64,000 bases of DNA, taken from assembly GCA_003526375.1 (NCBI GenBank), contig DPDG01000084.1, forward strand, positions 1-64,000, given 5' to 3'. Positions 7,464 to 16,716 of the stretch are shown here, in pieces (the first letter of the stretch is position 1; each line of letters opens with the position of its first letter). The position numbers were made by a program, and so were the translations under genes. A model generated the notes under the pieces. That model saw only the letters and a list, made by a program, of their open reading frames with translations, had not been told where the DNA came from and searched no databases. The stretch is from Lentisphaeria bacterium (lineage in GTDB: Bacteria; Verrucomicrobiota; Lentisphaeria; Victivallales; UBA1829).

Positions 7464-9965
7464 ATGCCTTCCATGAAAGATATCATCAAGGAATCCTTCC
7501 GCAAACATCTGATGTTGTCGCTCGCGAAAAGTCCCGAGAGAGCAAGCAATCTTGACCGTTACCATGCGCTTGCCCTGAGTATCCGCGACCTGATGGTGGA
7601 GCGCTGGATTGCCACAAAAGATACCTATGAAGTCAAACAGCCGCGCACGGTCTATTACATCTCCCTTGAGTTTCTCATGGGGAGGACTCTCGGCAACGCC
7701 ATGATCAATCTCGGCGTTTATGATGCCGCAGTCGAGGCATTGAAAGAACTCGGGCTCAAGATCGAACTCCTGCGCGATGAGGAAGTGGACGCCGGGCTCG
7801 GCAACGGGGGACTGGGGCGCCTTGCCGCATGTTTCCTTGATTCCATGGCGACGATGGAACTCCCCGCAGGCGGTTACGGTATCCGTTACGACTATGGAAT
7901 TTTCCGCCAGATCATCCAGAACGGATATCAGGTGGAAGAACCGGACAACTGGCTCAGCCGCGGTAATCCGTGGGAGATCCGCCGTCCGGAGCTTTCCCGT
8001 TCCATTCAGTTCGGCGGCAGAGTGGAGCCGTATCCGAATGCGCGCAATAAATACCGCCGCCGCTGGGTCGATACGCAGGAGGTCCTTGCGATGCCCTATG
8101 ATACGCCGGTCCCCGGTTACGGCACGGATACCGTGAACACGCTTCGTCTCTGGTCCGCCGAATCCCAATACGGATTCAATCTGTCCAAATTCAATCAGGG
8201 GGATTACATCAGCGCGAATCTGGAAGGTTCCATGTCGCAGAACATCACACGTGTGCTTTACCCGAACGACAATAATTACGAGGGAAAGGAACTCCGTCTC
8301 AAACAGCAGTATTTCCTCGTTTCCGCTTCTTTGCAGGATATTATGGGGCGCCTTCATATGAACGGCATCGACATCCATGAATTTGCGAAATATGCCACGA
8401 TTCAGTTGAATGACACGCATCCGGCGCTTGCGATACCCGAACTGATGCGTCTGCTGATCGACATTGAAAACTTTGAATGGGACGAGGCATGGCAGATCTG
8501 CACCGAGACTTTCAACTACACGAACCATACTCTCATGAGCGAGGCGCTTGAAAAGTGGTCTGTGGACCTGCTCGGCAAACTTCTGCCGCGGCATCTCGAA
8601 ATCATCTATGAGATCAATTTCCGTTTCCTGCGCCAGGTTTCGACACGTTATATCGGTGACAACGACCGCCTTTCACGGATGTCTCTCATTCAGGAACAGC
8701 CGGAAAAGATGGTTCGCATGGCTTATATGTGCGTCGCCACCAGCAAAAAAGTCAACGGTGTCGCCGCGCTTCATACGGAACTGCTCAAACACGGTCTTTT
8801 CAAAGACTTCAATGATTTCTTCCCGGATAAATTCGTCAATGTGACGAACGGGATCACGCCGCGCCGCTGGCTTAAAAAGGCGAATCAGGGGCTTGCCGGA
8901 CTCATCACATCGCGGATCGGAGATGGCTGGGTGAAGGATCTTTCCGAGCTGAAGCAGCTTGAAAAATTTGCGTCGGATTCCGGGTTCCTCAGGGAACTTG
9001 CCGCCGTCAAACGCGCCAATAAGGAACGGCTTGCCGCTTATCTGCAGGATGTCTGCGGCGTGAAAGTGAATGTGGATTCGATTTTCGATGTTCAGGTCAA
9101 GCGTCTGCATGAGTACAAACGCCAGCTCCTGAATGCCCTCCACGCCATTTCCCTGTATCTTGACATCAAGGACAATCCGGGTGCCGATATTGTTCCGCGC
9201 ACGATTCTTTTCGGCGCCAAGGCTGCGCCCGGATATTACATGGCAAAACTCATCATCAAGTTCATCAATTCCGTGGGCGAGGTCGTCAACAGCGACCCCG
9301 AGGTTGCGGACAGGCTGAAAGTCATTTTCATGCCGAATTACCGTGTCTCGCTCGCGGAAAAAATCATTCCCGCCGCGGATCTTTCCGAGCAGATTTCTCT
9401 TGCCGGAACCGAAGCGTCCGGCACAAGCAACATGAAATTCGCCCTGAACGGCGCTCTGACGATCGGCACCATGGACGGTGCGAACGTCGAAATTCACGAT
9501 GCGGTCGGCAAGGACAATATTTTCATTTTCGGCATGAATGTGGATGAAGTGAACGCTCTCCGCAGTTCCGGCTACAATCCGTATGATTTCATCAACCGGA
9601 ACGAGAAACTCCGCCGTGTGATCGGGCTGATCGAATCGGATTTCTTCTCACCCGGCGAACACGGCATCTTCAAGCCGATTCTGGATTCGTTCCATTATGA
9701 TACCTATATGACCGCCGCCGATTTTGAATCCTACGATACGGTTCAGAAATCGGTTTCCGAACTTTACCGCAATCCGGAGGAGTGGAACCGCCGCTGCCTG
9801 TTCAATATCGCCAATATGGGCATGTTCTCCAGCGACCGCTCCATTCAGGACTACGCGACAAAAATCTGGAATCTCAAGCCGGTGAAAGTTGAAATGGAGA
9901 ATTCCATCGTCATGGAAAACTCCTGCTCCTGCGGGCTTCCTGAGACCGGAACAAAGAAGAAATGA
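7464..9965 (+). CDS. glgP: Glycogen/maltodextrin phosphorylase (GlgP)
   Basis: 833 residues, full length for GT35. It releases glucose-1-phosphate from alpha-1,4-glucan ends using phosphate and pyridoxal phosphate. Seen: the N-terminal YYISLEFLMGRTLGNAMINL block, GLGNGGLGRLAACFLDSMA, and the PLP-lysine region EASGTSNMKFALNGALTIGT. GAGGAG lies about 10 bases before the ATG. Its stop overlaps the start of the next gene (ATGA), so the two are translationally coupled. The C-terminus ends with a short Cys-containing tail (SCSCG) outside the conserved fold. Confidence 0.97.
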   Translation: MPSMKDIIKESFRKHLMLSLAKSPERASNLDRYHALALSIRDLMVERWIATKDTYEVKQPRTVYYISLEFLMGRTLGNAMINLGVYDAAVEALKELGLKIELLRDEEVDAGLGNGGLGRLAACFLDSMATMELPAGGYGIRYDYGIFRQIIQNGYQVEEPDNWLSRGNPWEIRRPELSRSIQFGGRVEPYPNARNKYRRRWVDTQEVLAMPYDTPVPGYGTDTVNTLRLWSAESQYGFNLSKFNQGDYISANLEGSMSQNITRVLYPNDNNYEGKELRLKQQYFLVSASLQDIMGRLHMNGIDIHEFAKYATIQLNDTHPALAIPELMRLLIDIENFEWDEAWQICTETFNYTNHTLMSEALEKWSVDLLGKLLPRHLEIIYEINFRFLRQVSTRYIGDNDRLSRMSLIQEQPEKMVRMAYMCVATSKKVNGVAALHTELLKHGLFKDFNDFFPDKFVNVTNGITPRRWLKKANQGLAGLITSRIGDGWVKDLSELKQLEKFASDSGFLRELAAVKRANKERLAAYLQDVCGVKVNVDSIFDVQVKRLHEYKRQLLNALHAISLYLDIKDNPGADIVPRTILFGAKAAPGYYMAKLIIKFINSVGEVVNSDPEVADRLKVIFMPNYRVSLAEKIIPAADLSEQISLAGTEASGTSNMKFALNGALTIGTMDGANVEIHDAVGKDNIFIFGMNVDEVNALRSSGYNPYDFINRNEKLRRVIGLIESDFFSPGEHGIFKPILDSFHYDTYMTAADFESYDTVQKSVSELYRNPEEWNRRCLFNIANMGMFSSDRSIQDYATKIWNLKPVKVEMENSIVMENSCSCGLPETGTKKK

Positions 9966-10402
9966 GTCTGTTCATGGCAGAGAAAATGAAGAAAACAATC
10001 TATTTGAGCGGTCCGATCATGGACGAATTCCACGGCGCTGCACGCGAATGGCGCGATGCGGCGAAGAAACTGCTTTCGGACGAGTTCCGCCTGCTGGACC
10101 CGATGCGGCGGCAGTTTGTGGACCGCCAGGTGGACAGTGCAAACGAGATTGTCGAGTTCGACCTTCAGGATGTCCGCGATGCGGATATTATTCTGGTCAA
10201 CTACAACAAGCCTTCGATCGGCACCTCGATGGAGGTATTTTACGCGGCATACTGCAAGGGAAAATTCGTCGTGACGTTTTCTCCGTTCCCGTTTGAGGAA
10301 TGCAGTCCGTGGATCGTGAAATTTTCAACGAAGATTCTGCCGTCTCTGGAGGATGCCTGCAGATATATCAGGAACAACTTCGGTCCGTCCTGTGCGGATT
10401 AA
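9962..10402 (+). CDS. Nucleoside 2-deoxyribosyltransferase-like protein
   Basis: 146 residues. Starts inside the glgP stop (ATGA overlap). The KTIYLSGPI N-terminus, the LLDPMRR segment, an acidic DLQDVRDADIILVNY strand-loop and the PSIGTSMEVFYA helix with its catalytic-type Glu match the nucleoside deoxyribosyltransferase/MTH538-like fold. Family members transfer deoxyribose between bases or hydrolyse nucleotide N-glycosidic bonds. A second in-frame Met (MKKTIYL) could be the real start. The coupling to glycogen phosphorylase has no obvious metabolic reason; a salvage or signalling role is possible. Confidence 0.7.
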   Translation: MSLFMAEKMKKTIYLSGPIMDEFHGAAREWRDAAKKLLSDEFRLLDPMRRQFVDRQVDSANEIVEFDLQDVRDADIILVNYNKPSIGTSMEVFYAAYCKGKFVVTFSPFPFEECSPWIVKFSTKILPSLEDACRYIRNNFGPSCAD

Positions 10403-10424
10403 GCGTGAACAAGGGAGATTCAAA

Positions 10425-10781
10425 ATGAAATTGACGGATGAAATCGTAAAAGCGCTTCAAGGCTGTATTGAAGAAGGGTTCGAATCGGTTTCCGATTTCG
10501 CGAAATTTGCGAATGTCAGCGGAAACACGATTACAAAGTATCTGCGCAGGGAGACGGATTCGATCAAGGAGGACACCTGGAAAAAGATTCACCCCCTGAT
10601 CAAGAATTATCTGCCGAAAAAGAAGAAAAGCGATGTGCACAAGAAACCGCTTGAACTCACTTCGGATGAGAAGATTCTTCTCGACGCTTTTGCCGATCTG
10701 ACGCCCGATGTCCAGCGCCAGAAGCTGATGGAGATCATCGACCTTGCCAAGAAGTTCAACCGCAGAAAAGCGGAAAAGTAA
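10425..10781 (+). CDS. Small helix-turn-helix protein
   Basis: 118 residues from the ATG at 10425, which has GGGAGA upstream. The N-terminal half (VSDFAKFANVSGNTITKYLRRET) looks like a Cro/XRE-like HTH; the middle is a lysine-rich linker (PKKKKSDVHKK), and the C-terminal part is helical (LTPDVQRQKLMEIIDLAKKFNRR). Probably a DNA-binding regulator. It follows the deoxyribosyltransferase-like gene by about 22 bases and is likely in the same transcript as glgP. Confidence 0.6.
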   Translation: MKLTDEIVKALQGCIEEGFESVSDFAKFANVSGNTITKYLRRETDSIKEDTWKKIHPLIKNYLPKKKKSDVHKKPLELTSDEKILLDAFADLTPDVQRQKLMEIIDLAKKFNRRKAEK

Positions 10782-10802
10782 CCCGGACAGTTTGTTTGGG
10801 TT

Positions 10803-10914
10803 ATCCTCCGGCGATTTATGCTGCCGGAGGATGGATTCTCCGGTATTGCAGGGAATGACTTGGTTTCATTATTGAATCCGGAACAGGCAGGGGAGGGGGC
10901 TGAGACTGCCTGTT
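10803..10914. terminator. Two hairpins between convergent genes
   Basis: The first hairpin has perfect 10-bp arms at 10803-10812 and 10823-10832. The second has 9-bp arms (AACAGGCAG/CTGCCTGTT) at 10882-10890 and 10906-10914. They lie between the converging HTH and GH20-like genes. Neither has a long T run, so termination is likely but not certain. Confidence 0.45.
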
Positions 10915-10942
10915 CATACGGAAAAACAGTTTGCGTTGTTTT

Positions 10943-13330
10943 TTACTTTTGCAATTCCGTTCTTGTCGCTTTACTCATTCCCAGCAAAGTCAGTCCGGCA
11001 ATCCTTCCGCCCGGCAGGACTTTTATCTGTAACTTTGCTTTGCCCGTATTTACTGGTGTTTCCACGGCAAAAACAAAGTTCGTCATGGAGTCGGGAGAAA
11101 CATTCCATATTTTCCATCCGTTTTGTGATGTCCTGTTGTGATAAAACATATCTCCTCCTGTCAAACGGAATTTGTTTTTTCCAAGCGAGAACTCTATCAC
11201 CACAGGATCTTTCAGAAAATTTCCACGCCGTTTTTCGACAGGGAGCGGCATCCAGAAAAACAGTATGGCTTTCTCAGGCAGAGCCAGTGAGACTGTTTTG
11301 GTTTCGATCTTTTCCGGAAGTTCATAAAAGGTGATTCTGCGTCCCGGTCGTAAGGATTGCATGAAATCGGCAGGATGAGCCTCCCGTTCCATCAGGACAT
11401 GATGGGATGAAACGACATATCCCTGATCCGGGATCGCCATATTGCCGCCTTGCTGTTCTGCGGCACTGAAAGAGAAACGTCCTGCCTGCAGGATTCCGTT
11501 TCTGACCGGAAATTCATGACCGAAGCGATTGGTTCCGGTTGTTTTCCCCTGTTTGCAGGTGTAAATGGAGAATCCTTTCCGGCGTACCGGAGGGTTGACG
11601 CGGTACCGCCCCAGCGGGACATATTCCATGGAATCTTCCGGCACCATGATGATATGGGGATTTGTCCCGGCAAGCAACTCCTGTTCCGGTATTTTCCGCA
11701 GTGGTTTCGACAAACCGAAATAGACGGGGGCAGACAGTTTTCCGGTAAGATAACAGATGTTGTTCTGCGGTTTTGAAAAGCATTTTTCGAATCGGCTTTT
11801 CAGGAAATCCGGGATGGGTATGTCTGTCACGCCCGGAAGCATTTCGGGCTGTCGGCTGAAAGCATAGTTTCCCAGAGCGAAAAGGCGGTTGGAACATGCC
11901 TGATGGAAATGATGAGTTCTTTCGACAGCAGGTTTGGGATTCCAGAAATATTCCGCATTCAGGACGAGCCCGGTTTCATTTCCCCTTAGTCCGAACAGAC
12001 CGGAACAAACCTTGGTGATTCCCATCCTGTCTGTGAGTTGAGTCAGTCTGCGGACGTTGTCGGGATTTGTCCAGAAAGTTACGCAGATGTCATGCCCGGA
12101 CTTTCTGATTTTCTCCAGAAGCGGGTATTTCAGACTTGGAATATAACTCCAATATTCAATGAGGACCTCTGGATCGATTTTATCAATGATATCCCGGCTC
12201 CCATTGGCTTCCTCATAATATAATTCTCCTTTACGATAGCATTTCTGAGATGCAAGCATGTCATGGTAGATAGTGGTTCTGATATTCTTTTTCAGAAGAA
12301 ATCGGGCTGTTTTATTGACAAATTCAGGATAGAAATCCTCATATTTTCTTCCCATCTTCTGTTCCAGCAGGGAAAGCCCCCGGTGAAATTCATCCGTTCC
12401 TATGCTGCAATATTCAGGATGTTTGAAAAGTGAGCAGTATTCATCCAGATAGTCAAACCACAGCTTATAAAAATCCGGGTGGGAAAGATCCATGATCAGT
12501 TCATCAAAATGAACCATTTTTCCCCGGTAAAAAGATTTTCCGCCTATCACAGGAAGTCTGGGAGCGGCTTTGACATGCCCGATACTGTTTGTTGCCGGCA
12601 ATGCTCTCAATCCGCGATCTTCGGCATATTGAATCAATGCCTGTACCGATTTGACCGGCCATGCCGGATGCCGGGTGAATTCCGGATGTCTCCGGCTTTC
12701 CCATCGTCCTCCGAAAGCAAGCCATACATGATTATATCCCAGTTTTGCCGCAATATCCAGTTCTCTGCGGATTTGCGCTTCCTGTTCAGCGGAATAGGGT
12801 CTTCCCAAATTGGTGTTGAATGTTACGGCACGGAACGGAAAATGCGGTGCATCTGTGATGGTAAGTACCGGGAGGTGAATCGTCCCGTTTCCGTCTCTTG
12901 AGACCGGCGGCAGCGCTATAATGCAGAGCAGCCTTCCAATGGCCCGGAACATGCCGGACCTGTTTGCCGCCTTCAGAATGATATTCCGTTCCGCATCAAT
13001 CGCAAGTGTATAGGCCTCCGGGTTGGAGGGAAGTTCCGAAGCGGGACATTTCTTCAATACCAGACGGAAATCCCCGTTATTTCTTTTCTGTGTAAAAACT
13101 GCATTCAAAGCCCATTGAAATTCCCTTTTTAAGAAATCGGCGGTTCCTGCGGAGATTCCCCAGTTGTCCTCAAAATAAATATGAGCAGTGCCGGAAACGA
13201 ACTTTTCCGATTGTGTATATTCGCGAGGCAGCGGCAGAAGATATGGCTGAACCGCATTTTGCACGTCGGACGCCGTTGAAGCCAGTTGGAACAGCAATGC
13301 CGCTGCCCAAAAGATCAGATGCTTTTTCAT
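10943..13330 (-). CDS. Exported GH20-like beta-hexosaminidase family protein
   Basis: 795 residues from the ATG at 13330, which gives a signal peptide ([20 protein letters not shown]); a longer frame to 13369 would precede it. The N-terminal part (about 30-150) looks like the GH20 accessory domain. The barrel follows, with [27 protein letters not shown] and IGTDEFHRG, where the adjacent Asp-Glu pair is the expected GH20 catalytic site. The last 200 residues are a separate beta-rich domain. GH20 enzymes remove terminal N-acetylhexosamines; exact substrate unknown. The start codon overlaps the pseudopilin stop by four bases (ATGA). Confidence 0.78.
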   Translation of the reverse strand: MKKHLIFWAAALLFQLASTASDVQNAVQPYLLPLPREYTQSEKFVSGTAHIYFEDNWGISAGTADFLKREFQWALNAVFTQKRNNGDFRLVLKKCPASELPSNPEAYTLAIDAERNIILKAANRSGMFRAIGRLLCIIALPPVSRDGNGTIHLPVLTITDAPHFPFRAVTFNTNLGRPYSAEQEAQIRRELDIAAKLGYNHVWLAFGGRWESRRHPEFTRHPAWPVKSVQALIQYAEDRGLRALPATNSIGHVKAAPRLPVIGGKSFYRGKMVHFDELIMDLSHPDFYKLWFDYLDEYCSLFKHPEYCSIGTDEFHRGLSLLEQKMGRKYEDFYPEFVNKTARFLLKKNIRTTIYHDMLASQKCYRKGELYYEEANGSRDIIDKIDPEVLIEYWSYIPSLKYPLLEKIRKSGHDICVTFWTNPDNVRRLTQLTDRMGITKVCSGLFGLRGNETGLVLNAEYFWNPKPAVERTHHFHQACSNRLFALGNYAFSRQPEMLPGVTDIPIPDFLKSRFEKCFSKPQNNICYLTGKLSAPVYFGLSKPLRKIPEQELLAGTNPHIIMVPEDSMEYVPLGRYRVNPPVRRKGFSIYTCKQGKTTGTNRFGHEFPVRNGILQAGRFSFSAAEQQGGNMAIPDQGYVVSSHHVLMEREAHPADFMQSLRPGRRITFYELPEKIETKTVSLALPEKAILFFWMPLPVEKRRGNFLKDPVVIEFSLGKNKFRLTGGDMFYHNRTSQNGWKIWNVSPDSMTNFVFAVETPVNTGKAKLQIKVLPGGRIAGLTLLGMSKATRTELQK

Positions 13331-14319
13331 TTCAGAGACCTCCCGGTATTCCGCAGGAACCCATACCATAATGCGTTTGAGGCTGTGCCATTGTCAGGAA
13401 TTGATTTATCCCGCAGGGCAAGCAATTCTGCATAGCTCATTTGCGAGGTATTTCCGCCGACATGAAGAATGTTGGTTCGTCCTGATAGCGTTGGCTGGAT
13501 GGTAGATCCGTCATAGCGGTTCCGGGGATCTCCTTTCCCATGGCGATAGGAGAATTGCGCAATTTTGAAACATCCCGTTCCGTTTGTGATACCGCTGTCT
13601 CCGACCAGCAATGTTTGAGAGGGATTTTTCACCATGGCTGTTTTCCGTGCGTAAGTATATTTTTCATCTGTTTGAAGTGCATGCCCGGTAAGACAGCGGT
13701 TGATGATATAATGCGTTGTAGTGTAAGAGGTTTCTTTGGCATTACCGAAGTTGAGAGGTTCTCCCGGACAGGAAAAGCTGTCACTGTTTTGTCTTGAGAC
13801 ATCCGCATTGCCGTTTGCAAGGACAAAGTGCCGGAGTCCGCCATAACCTTGCCCGTCATCAGCTCCGCCGAGGATTCGGAACCAATAACTTGCGGTATCA
13901 GCCGCTTGCCGTTCCGGAATGATCCAGTCTTCAAAGTCCATGGAATACATTGCAATGCCTTTGCCGATCTGGGATAGTTTATTGATGCAGGAAATGCTGT
14001 ATGCCTTTTGCTGTGCCTGTCGCAGGACGGGCAGCAGCATTGCTGCCAGAATAGCAATAATGGAAATCACGATGAGGAGCTCGATCAGGGTAAAAATTCT
14101 TATTTTTACCCTGCGAAGTAAGAATCTCGAACAGAGAACAGGGAAGTAAGAAGTAGAAAAACAATTGAACAATCGAACATTAGAACAATTCAACAATTGA
14201 ATGAAGAAAGGAAAAACAAGGCAGGGGGTGAATTGACGCTGCCGGGACGAAACATCCTGTTTACAACTTTTCCTCATAAAGAACTTGATCCTTGTAAAAA
14301 AATTATTCTTCACTTTCAT
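13327..14319 (-). CDS. Pseudopilin-type protein with unusually long leader
   Basis: About 330 residues from the ATG at 14319 (AAAGGAG upstream, somewhat far); an ATG at 14277 is an alternative. The prepilin signature [20 protein letters not shown] begins only about 75 residues in, whereas normal leaders are under 30. The leader is encoded by repeat-like AT-rich DNA (14108-14220). After the helix come [17 protein letters not shown] and a globular domain with [13 protein letters not shown] and late [11 protein letters not shown], typical of DUF1559-like pseudopilins. It sits between sialidase-like and GH20-like genes and is coupled to the latter by ATGA overlap. Confidence 0.78.
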   Translation of the reverse strand: MKVKNNFFTRIKFFMRKSCKQDVSSRQRQFTPCLVFPFFIQLLNCSNVRLFNCFSTSYFPVLCSRFLLRRVKIRIFTLIELLIVISIIAILAAMLLPVLRQAQQKAYSISCINKLSQIGKGIAMYSMDFEDWIIPERQAADTASYWFRILGGADDGQGYGGLRHFVLANGNADVSRQNSDSFSCPGEPLNFGNAKETSYTTTHYIINRCLTGHALQTDEKYTYARKTAMVKNPSQTLLVGDSGITNGTGCFKIAQFSYRHGKGDPRNRYDGSTIQPTLSGRTNILHVGGNTSQMSYAELLALRDKSIPDNGTASNALWYGFLRNTGRSLK

Positions 14320-14342
14320 AACTGCTGTTTTTCTCCTTTCGT

Positions 14343-15464
14343 TTACAACTGAAGCATGGCGCACAAAGTGTCGCCATGATATTCTTGAAAATAACGTTCC
14401 TCACCGACTGTGACGATCGCACGCCGTTCATCTAATTTTGCGGGGTGGAAATTTCCCATTCCAGCAGCTTTGTCTCCTTCAGGGATCATGGGAAAGACAA
14501 TCTGTTCACTGCTGCGGACCAGATTGAAATCATCATTGACTTCCGCAATATAAAGCGGAGCGCGGAAACGCCAGATATGGCTGTTGGTTCCGGCGTTGCG
14601 GGTATAGATCAGAAAAAGCCGTCCGCCAAGCTCCAGGAAATGCTGTTGAGTGGTGGAGGTTTCAAGAATATTTCCATCGTCAAAGCTCCATGGCGTAAGC
14701 TTTTGCCATGTCAATCCATCTTCGCTTTCCGCACGATAACCACAGCCGTCTTCCGCTCTCATTGTCAGGAGACAACGGTCTTTCCACCGGATAATCGAAG
14801 GTTCCAGCAAGCCCCGGCGGAATGGAAGGTGCAATGTATTTCCCCGGCGGATACAGGTGAGCTCTTTTCCGTCATAATGAAATAATGCGGAGAAAACATT
14901 ACGTTCGCGGATGCCGGATTTGCCGCAGGTAAAGGGGATCAGCGCTTCATCCTCTCCCTGGAACAGCCTTTGAGAGCTGCCGCAGGAATAGATCATGCAA
15001 TTTTCGCATTCCGGAATTTCCAGCTTTTTCCGGGTTATGATCCATTTGCCTTCGGAGTCCTGTATGCCCCAGACCGGAAACCGGTTCAACTGTGGGCCGG
15101 TGTTTGCACTCCAATCTCCGAGAGAATCGAAAAGCGCGCCGTCCTTGTAATAGACATTATGTCCGATGGCCAGTATCGTTCGGGTCGGGGCATGGTATTC
15201 CGGGACGACGTCGCATATTCCTTCGTGTATTCCGTTGCCGAGCGGTTTCCATTGACAGCCCGGAACCGGCTCGGGATTGCTCCAGCTGTGTCCGCCGTCA
15301 AAGGAAACGCTCTGGTGCAGAGGTCCGTAAAAATCACTGCCCCCGATTCTTTGCAGGGTCATGAATATATGCCCGGGATTGTCCGTAACGCATGCGCGGG
15401 GATGGAACCAACTGATTTGATCACCGGAGCGGTTTGACCAGATTATTTTTGATGAAATGTTCAT
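14343..15464 (-). CDS. Sialidase/BNR-repeat family protein
   Basis: 373 residues. Two Asp-box motifs are visible (SFDGGHSW and SEDGLTW), the hallmark of six-bladed sialidase-type propellers. An early FHPRACV and late FHPAKLD may hold active-site residues. No signal peptide is seen, so it may be cytoplasmic or exported by another route. AAAGAGGCAG lies before the ATG. First gene of the sialidase-pseudopilin-GH20 operon, divergent from the AraC regulator. Could be an exo-sialidase or another BNR glycosidase. Confidence 0.7.
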   Translation of the reverse strand: MNISSKIIWSNRSGDQISWFHPRACVTDNPGHIFMTLQRIGGSDFYGPLHQSVSFDGGHSWSNPEPVPGCQWKPLGNGIHEGICDVVPEYHAPTRTILAIGHNVYYKDGALFDSLGDWSANTGPQLNRFPVWGIQDSEGKWIITRKKLEIPECENCMIYSCGSSQRLFQGEDEALIPFTCGKSGIRERNVFSALFHYDGKELTCIRRGNTLHLPFRRGLLEPSIIRWKDRCLLTMRAEDGCGYRAESEDGLTWQKLTPWSFDDGNILETSTTQQHFLELGGRLFLIYTRNAGTNSHIWRFRAPLYIAEVNDDFNLVRSSEQIVFPMIPEGDKAAGMGNFHPAKLDERRAIVTVGEERYFQEYHGDTLCAMLQL

Positions 15465-15524
15465 ACTGCCTCTTTATTTTTTATGTATAATTATAATGCA
15501 ATTTTTCTTTCCGGCAAGGGTTGA

Positions 15525-15555
15525 AATGTATCATTTCTTATACTAATGTATCATT
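15525..15555. promoter_or_regulatory. Direct-repeat operator in divergent promoter region
   Basis: Two perfect 11-base direct copies of AATGTATCATT start at 15525 and 15545, 20 bases apart (about two helix turns). They lie between the sialidase operon and the AraC-type gene, the usual arrangement for an AraC-family binding site. The second copy ends 20 bases before the regulator's ATG. Confidence 0.6.
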
Positions 15556-15575
15556 ACGATGGAAGGAGTGATTCA

Positions 15576-16406
15576 ATGAACCGGCAAATGCCATTGGAAG
15601 ATGCAAGGGAATTTTTGACGGAATTCAGTTTTCCGCAATCCCCTGAACTGTTGATGACACTGAATTCTCCGGCGAAAGCCGGCATACACGGAATTCCCCG
15701 TTTGAATCTTCTGTTGCACGGGCAAGTCGATTTTCTCAATTTTGACGGGAAAAATATCATGAAAACTCCTCTTCATGCTCCGGGAATCTACTATTGTGCG
15801 GCCGGCGGCTATCAGTGGATGGCTTTGCCGGAACAGGAACGGGAAAGCGTCTCCTTTTGTTACTTCGGCTCTTATATCAGAATTGTTTTTGTAAAACGGT
15901 CGGGGGAGAAATCCTGTTGCCATACCGATGTCCCTCTTTCGGAAGGCGGCTTTATGCTGATACATGCCATTGAGAAGCTGTATGAGGAGAAAGCCCCGGC
16001 TGCAATCCTGACTGCACTTTTCCGCCGGCTTTTTGAAGTGACGGTACACGCTGTCAATACGGCATCTGATGCCCCGAATTCCAGAGTCAACTGGCGCTGG
16101 ATGATGATCAATGACTACTTGCGGGAACATCGCGGCGAGAAATTTTCCAGAGAGGATGTCGCTGAGCACTTCCAGCTTTCCCCCGGAACCATTTCACGCC
16201 TGGTGAAAGAAAACTCCGGCATGGAATACTGCAAATTGCAGATGAAATACAGATTGGAATTCGCTTGCGAACTGTTACGTTGTTCCATGCTTACTTCAGA
16301 GGAAATTGCAGACCGTTGCGGCTTCAATTATGCCAGTTATTTTCACCGCAGTTTCAAAAAAGCAATTGGCAAAACTCCGGCTCAATGGAGAAAAGAAGCA
16401 AAATAG
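15576..16406 (+). CDS. AraC-family transcriptional regulator
   Basis: 276 residues from the ATG at 15576, chosen because GGAAGGAG lies 8 bases upstream. The N-terminal 160 residues form a probable ligand-binding domain. The last 100 hold two HTH motifs: FSREDVAEHFQLSPGTISRLV and LTSEEIADRCGFNYASYFHRSF, ending GKTPAQWRKEAK, the AraC/XylS signature. It is divergent from the sialidase-pseudopilin-GH20 operon and probably controls it in response to a sugar. Confidence 0.88.
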   Translation: MNRQMPLEDAREFLTEFSFPQSPELLMTLNSPAKAGIHGIPRLNLLLHGQVDFLNFDGKNIMKTPLHAPGIYYCAAGGYQWMALPEQERESVSFCYFGSYIRIVFVKRSGEKSCCHTDVPLSEGGFMLIHAIEKLYEEKAPAAILTALFRRLFEVTVHAVNTASDAPNSRVNWRWMMINDYLREHRGEKFSREDVAEHFQLSPGTISRLVKENSGMEYCKLQMKYRLEFACELLRCSMLTSEEIADRCGFNYASYFHRSFKKAIGKTPAQWRKEAK

Positions 16407-16637
16407 TCCGTTGCTGCCGGGGAAGATGATTACGGAAAACGGGACTTTTTTCCTGTTGTCCTGTTCCGTTCTCTGCTGCTGATTCAGAATTCCGGAGACC
16501 GCTTTGTTTTCCTGTTTTTTCATATTTTTCCAACTGCTTTCCAATCAAGATAAAACATATCGTTATTCTTTTCACAATGATGTCGGCATATGTCTTCTGC
16601 AAGCGGCTTTTTTCTCGAAAAATTGACGCTTTTTTAT

Positions 16638-16666
16638 TTGTAAAAGGATTCACAGCAGGGTATATT
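16638..16666 (+). promoter_or_regulatory. Predicted sigma-70 promoter for pckG
   Basis: TTGTAA, 17-base spacer and TATATT, about 50 bases before the pckG start. Nothing else was recognised in the roughly 300 bases between the AraC gene and pckG. Confidence 0.6.
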
Positions 16667-16716
16667 ATCCGGATTTATATTTCCGGAACAAAAACCAATA
16701 CTCAATGGAGGTAAAA

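Noticed and set aside
6741..8594. 617-codon antisense frame over aroE and glgP
   Set aside because: Same reason; it also crosses the aroE terminator and the glgP promoter.
10943..15464. Classic SusC/SusD polysaccharide locus
   Set aside because: No TonB-dependent receptor or SusD-like lipoprotein is encoded near either glycan locus.
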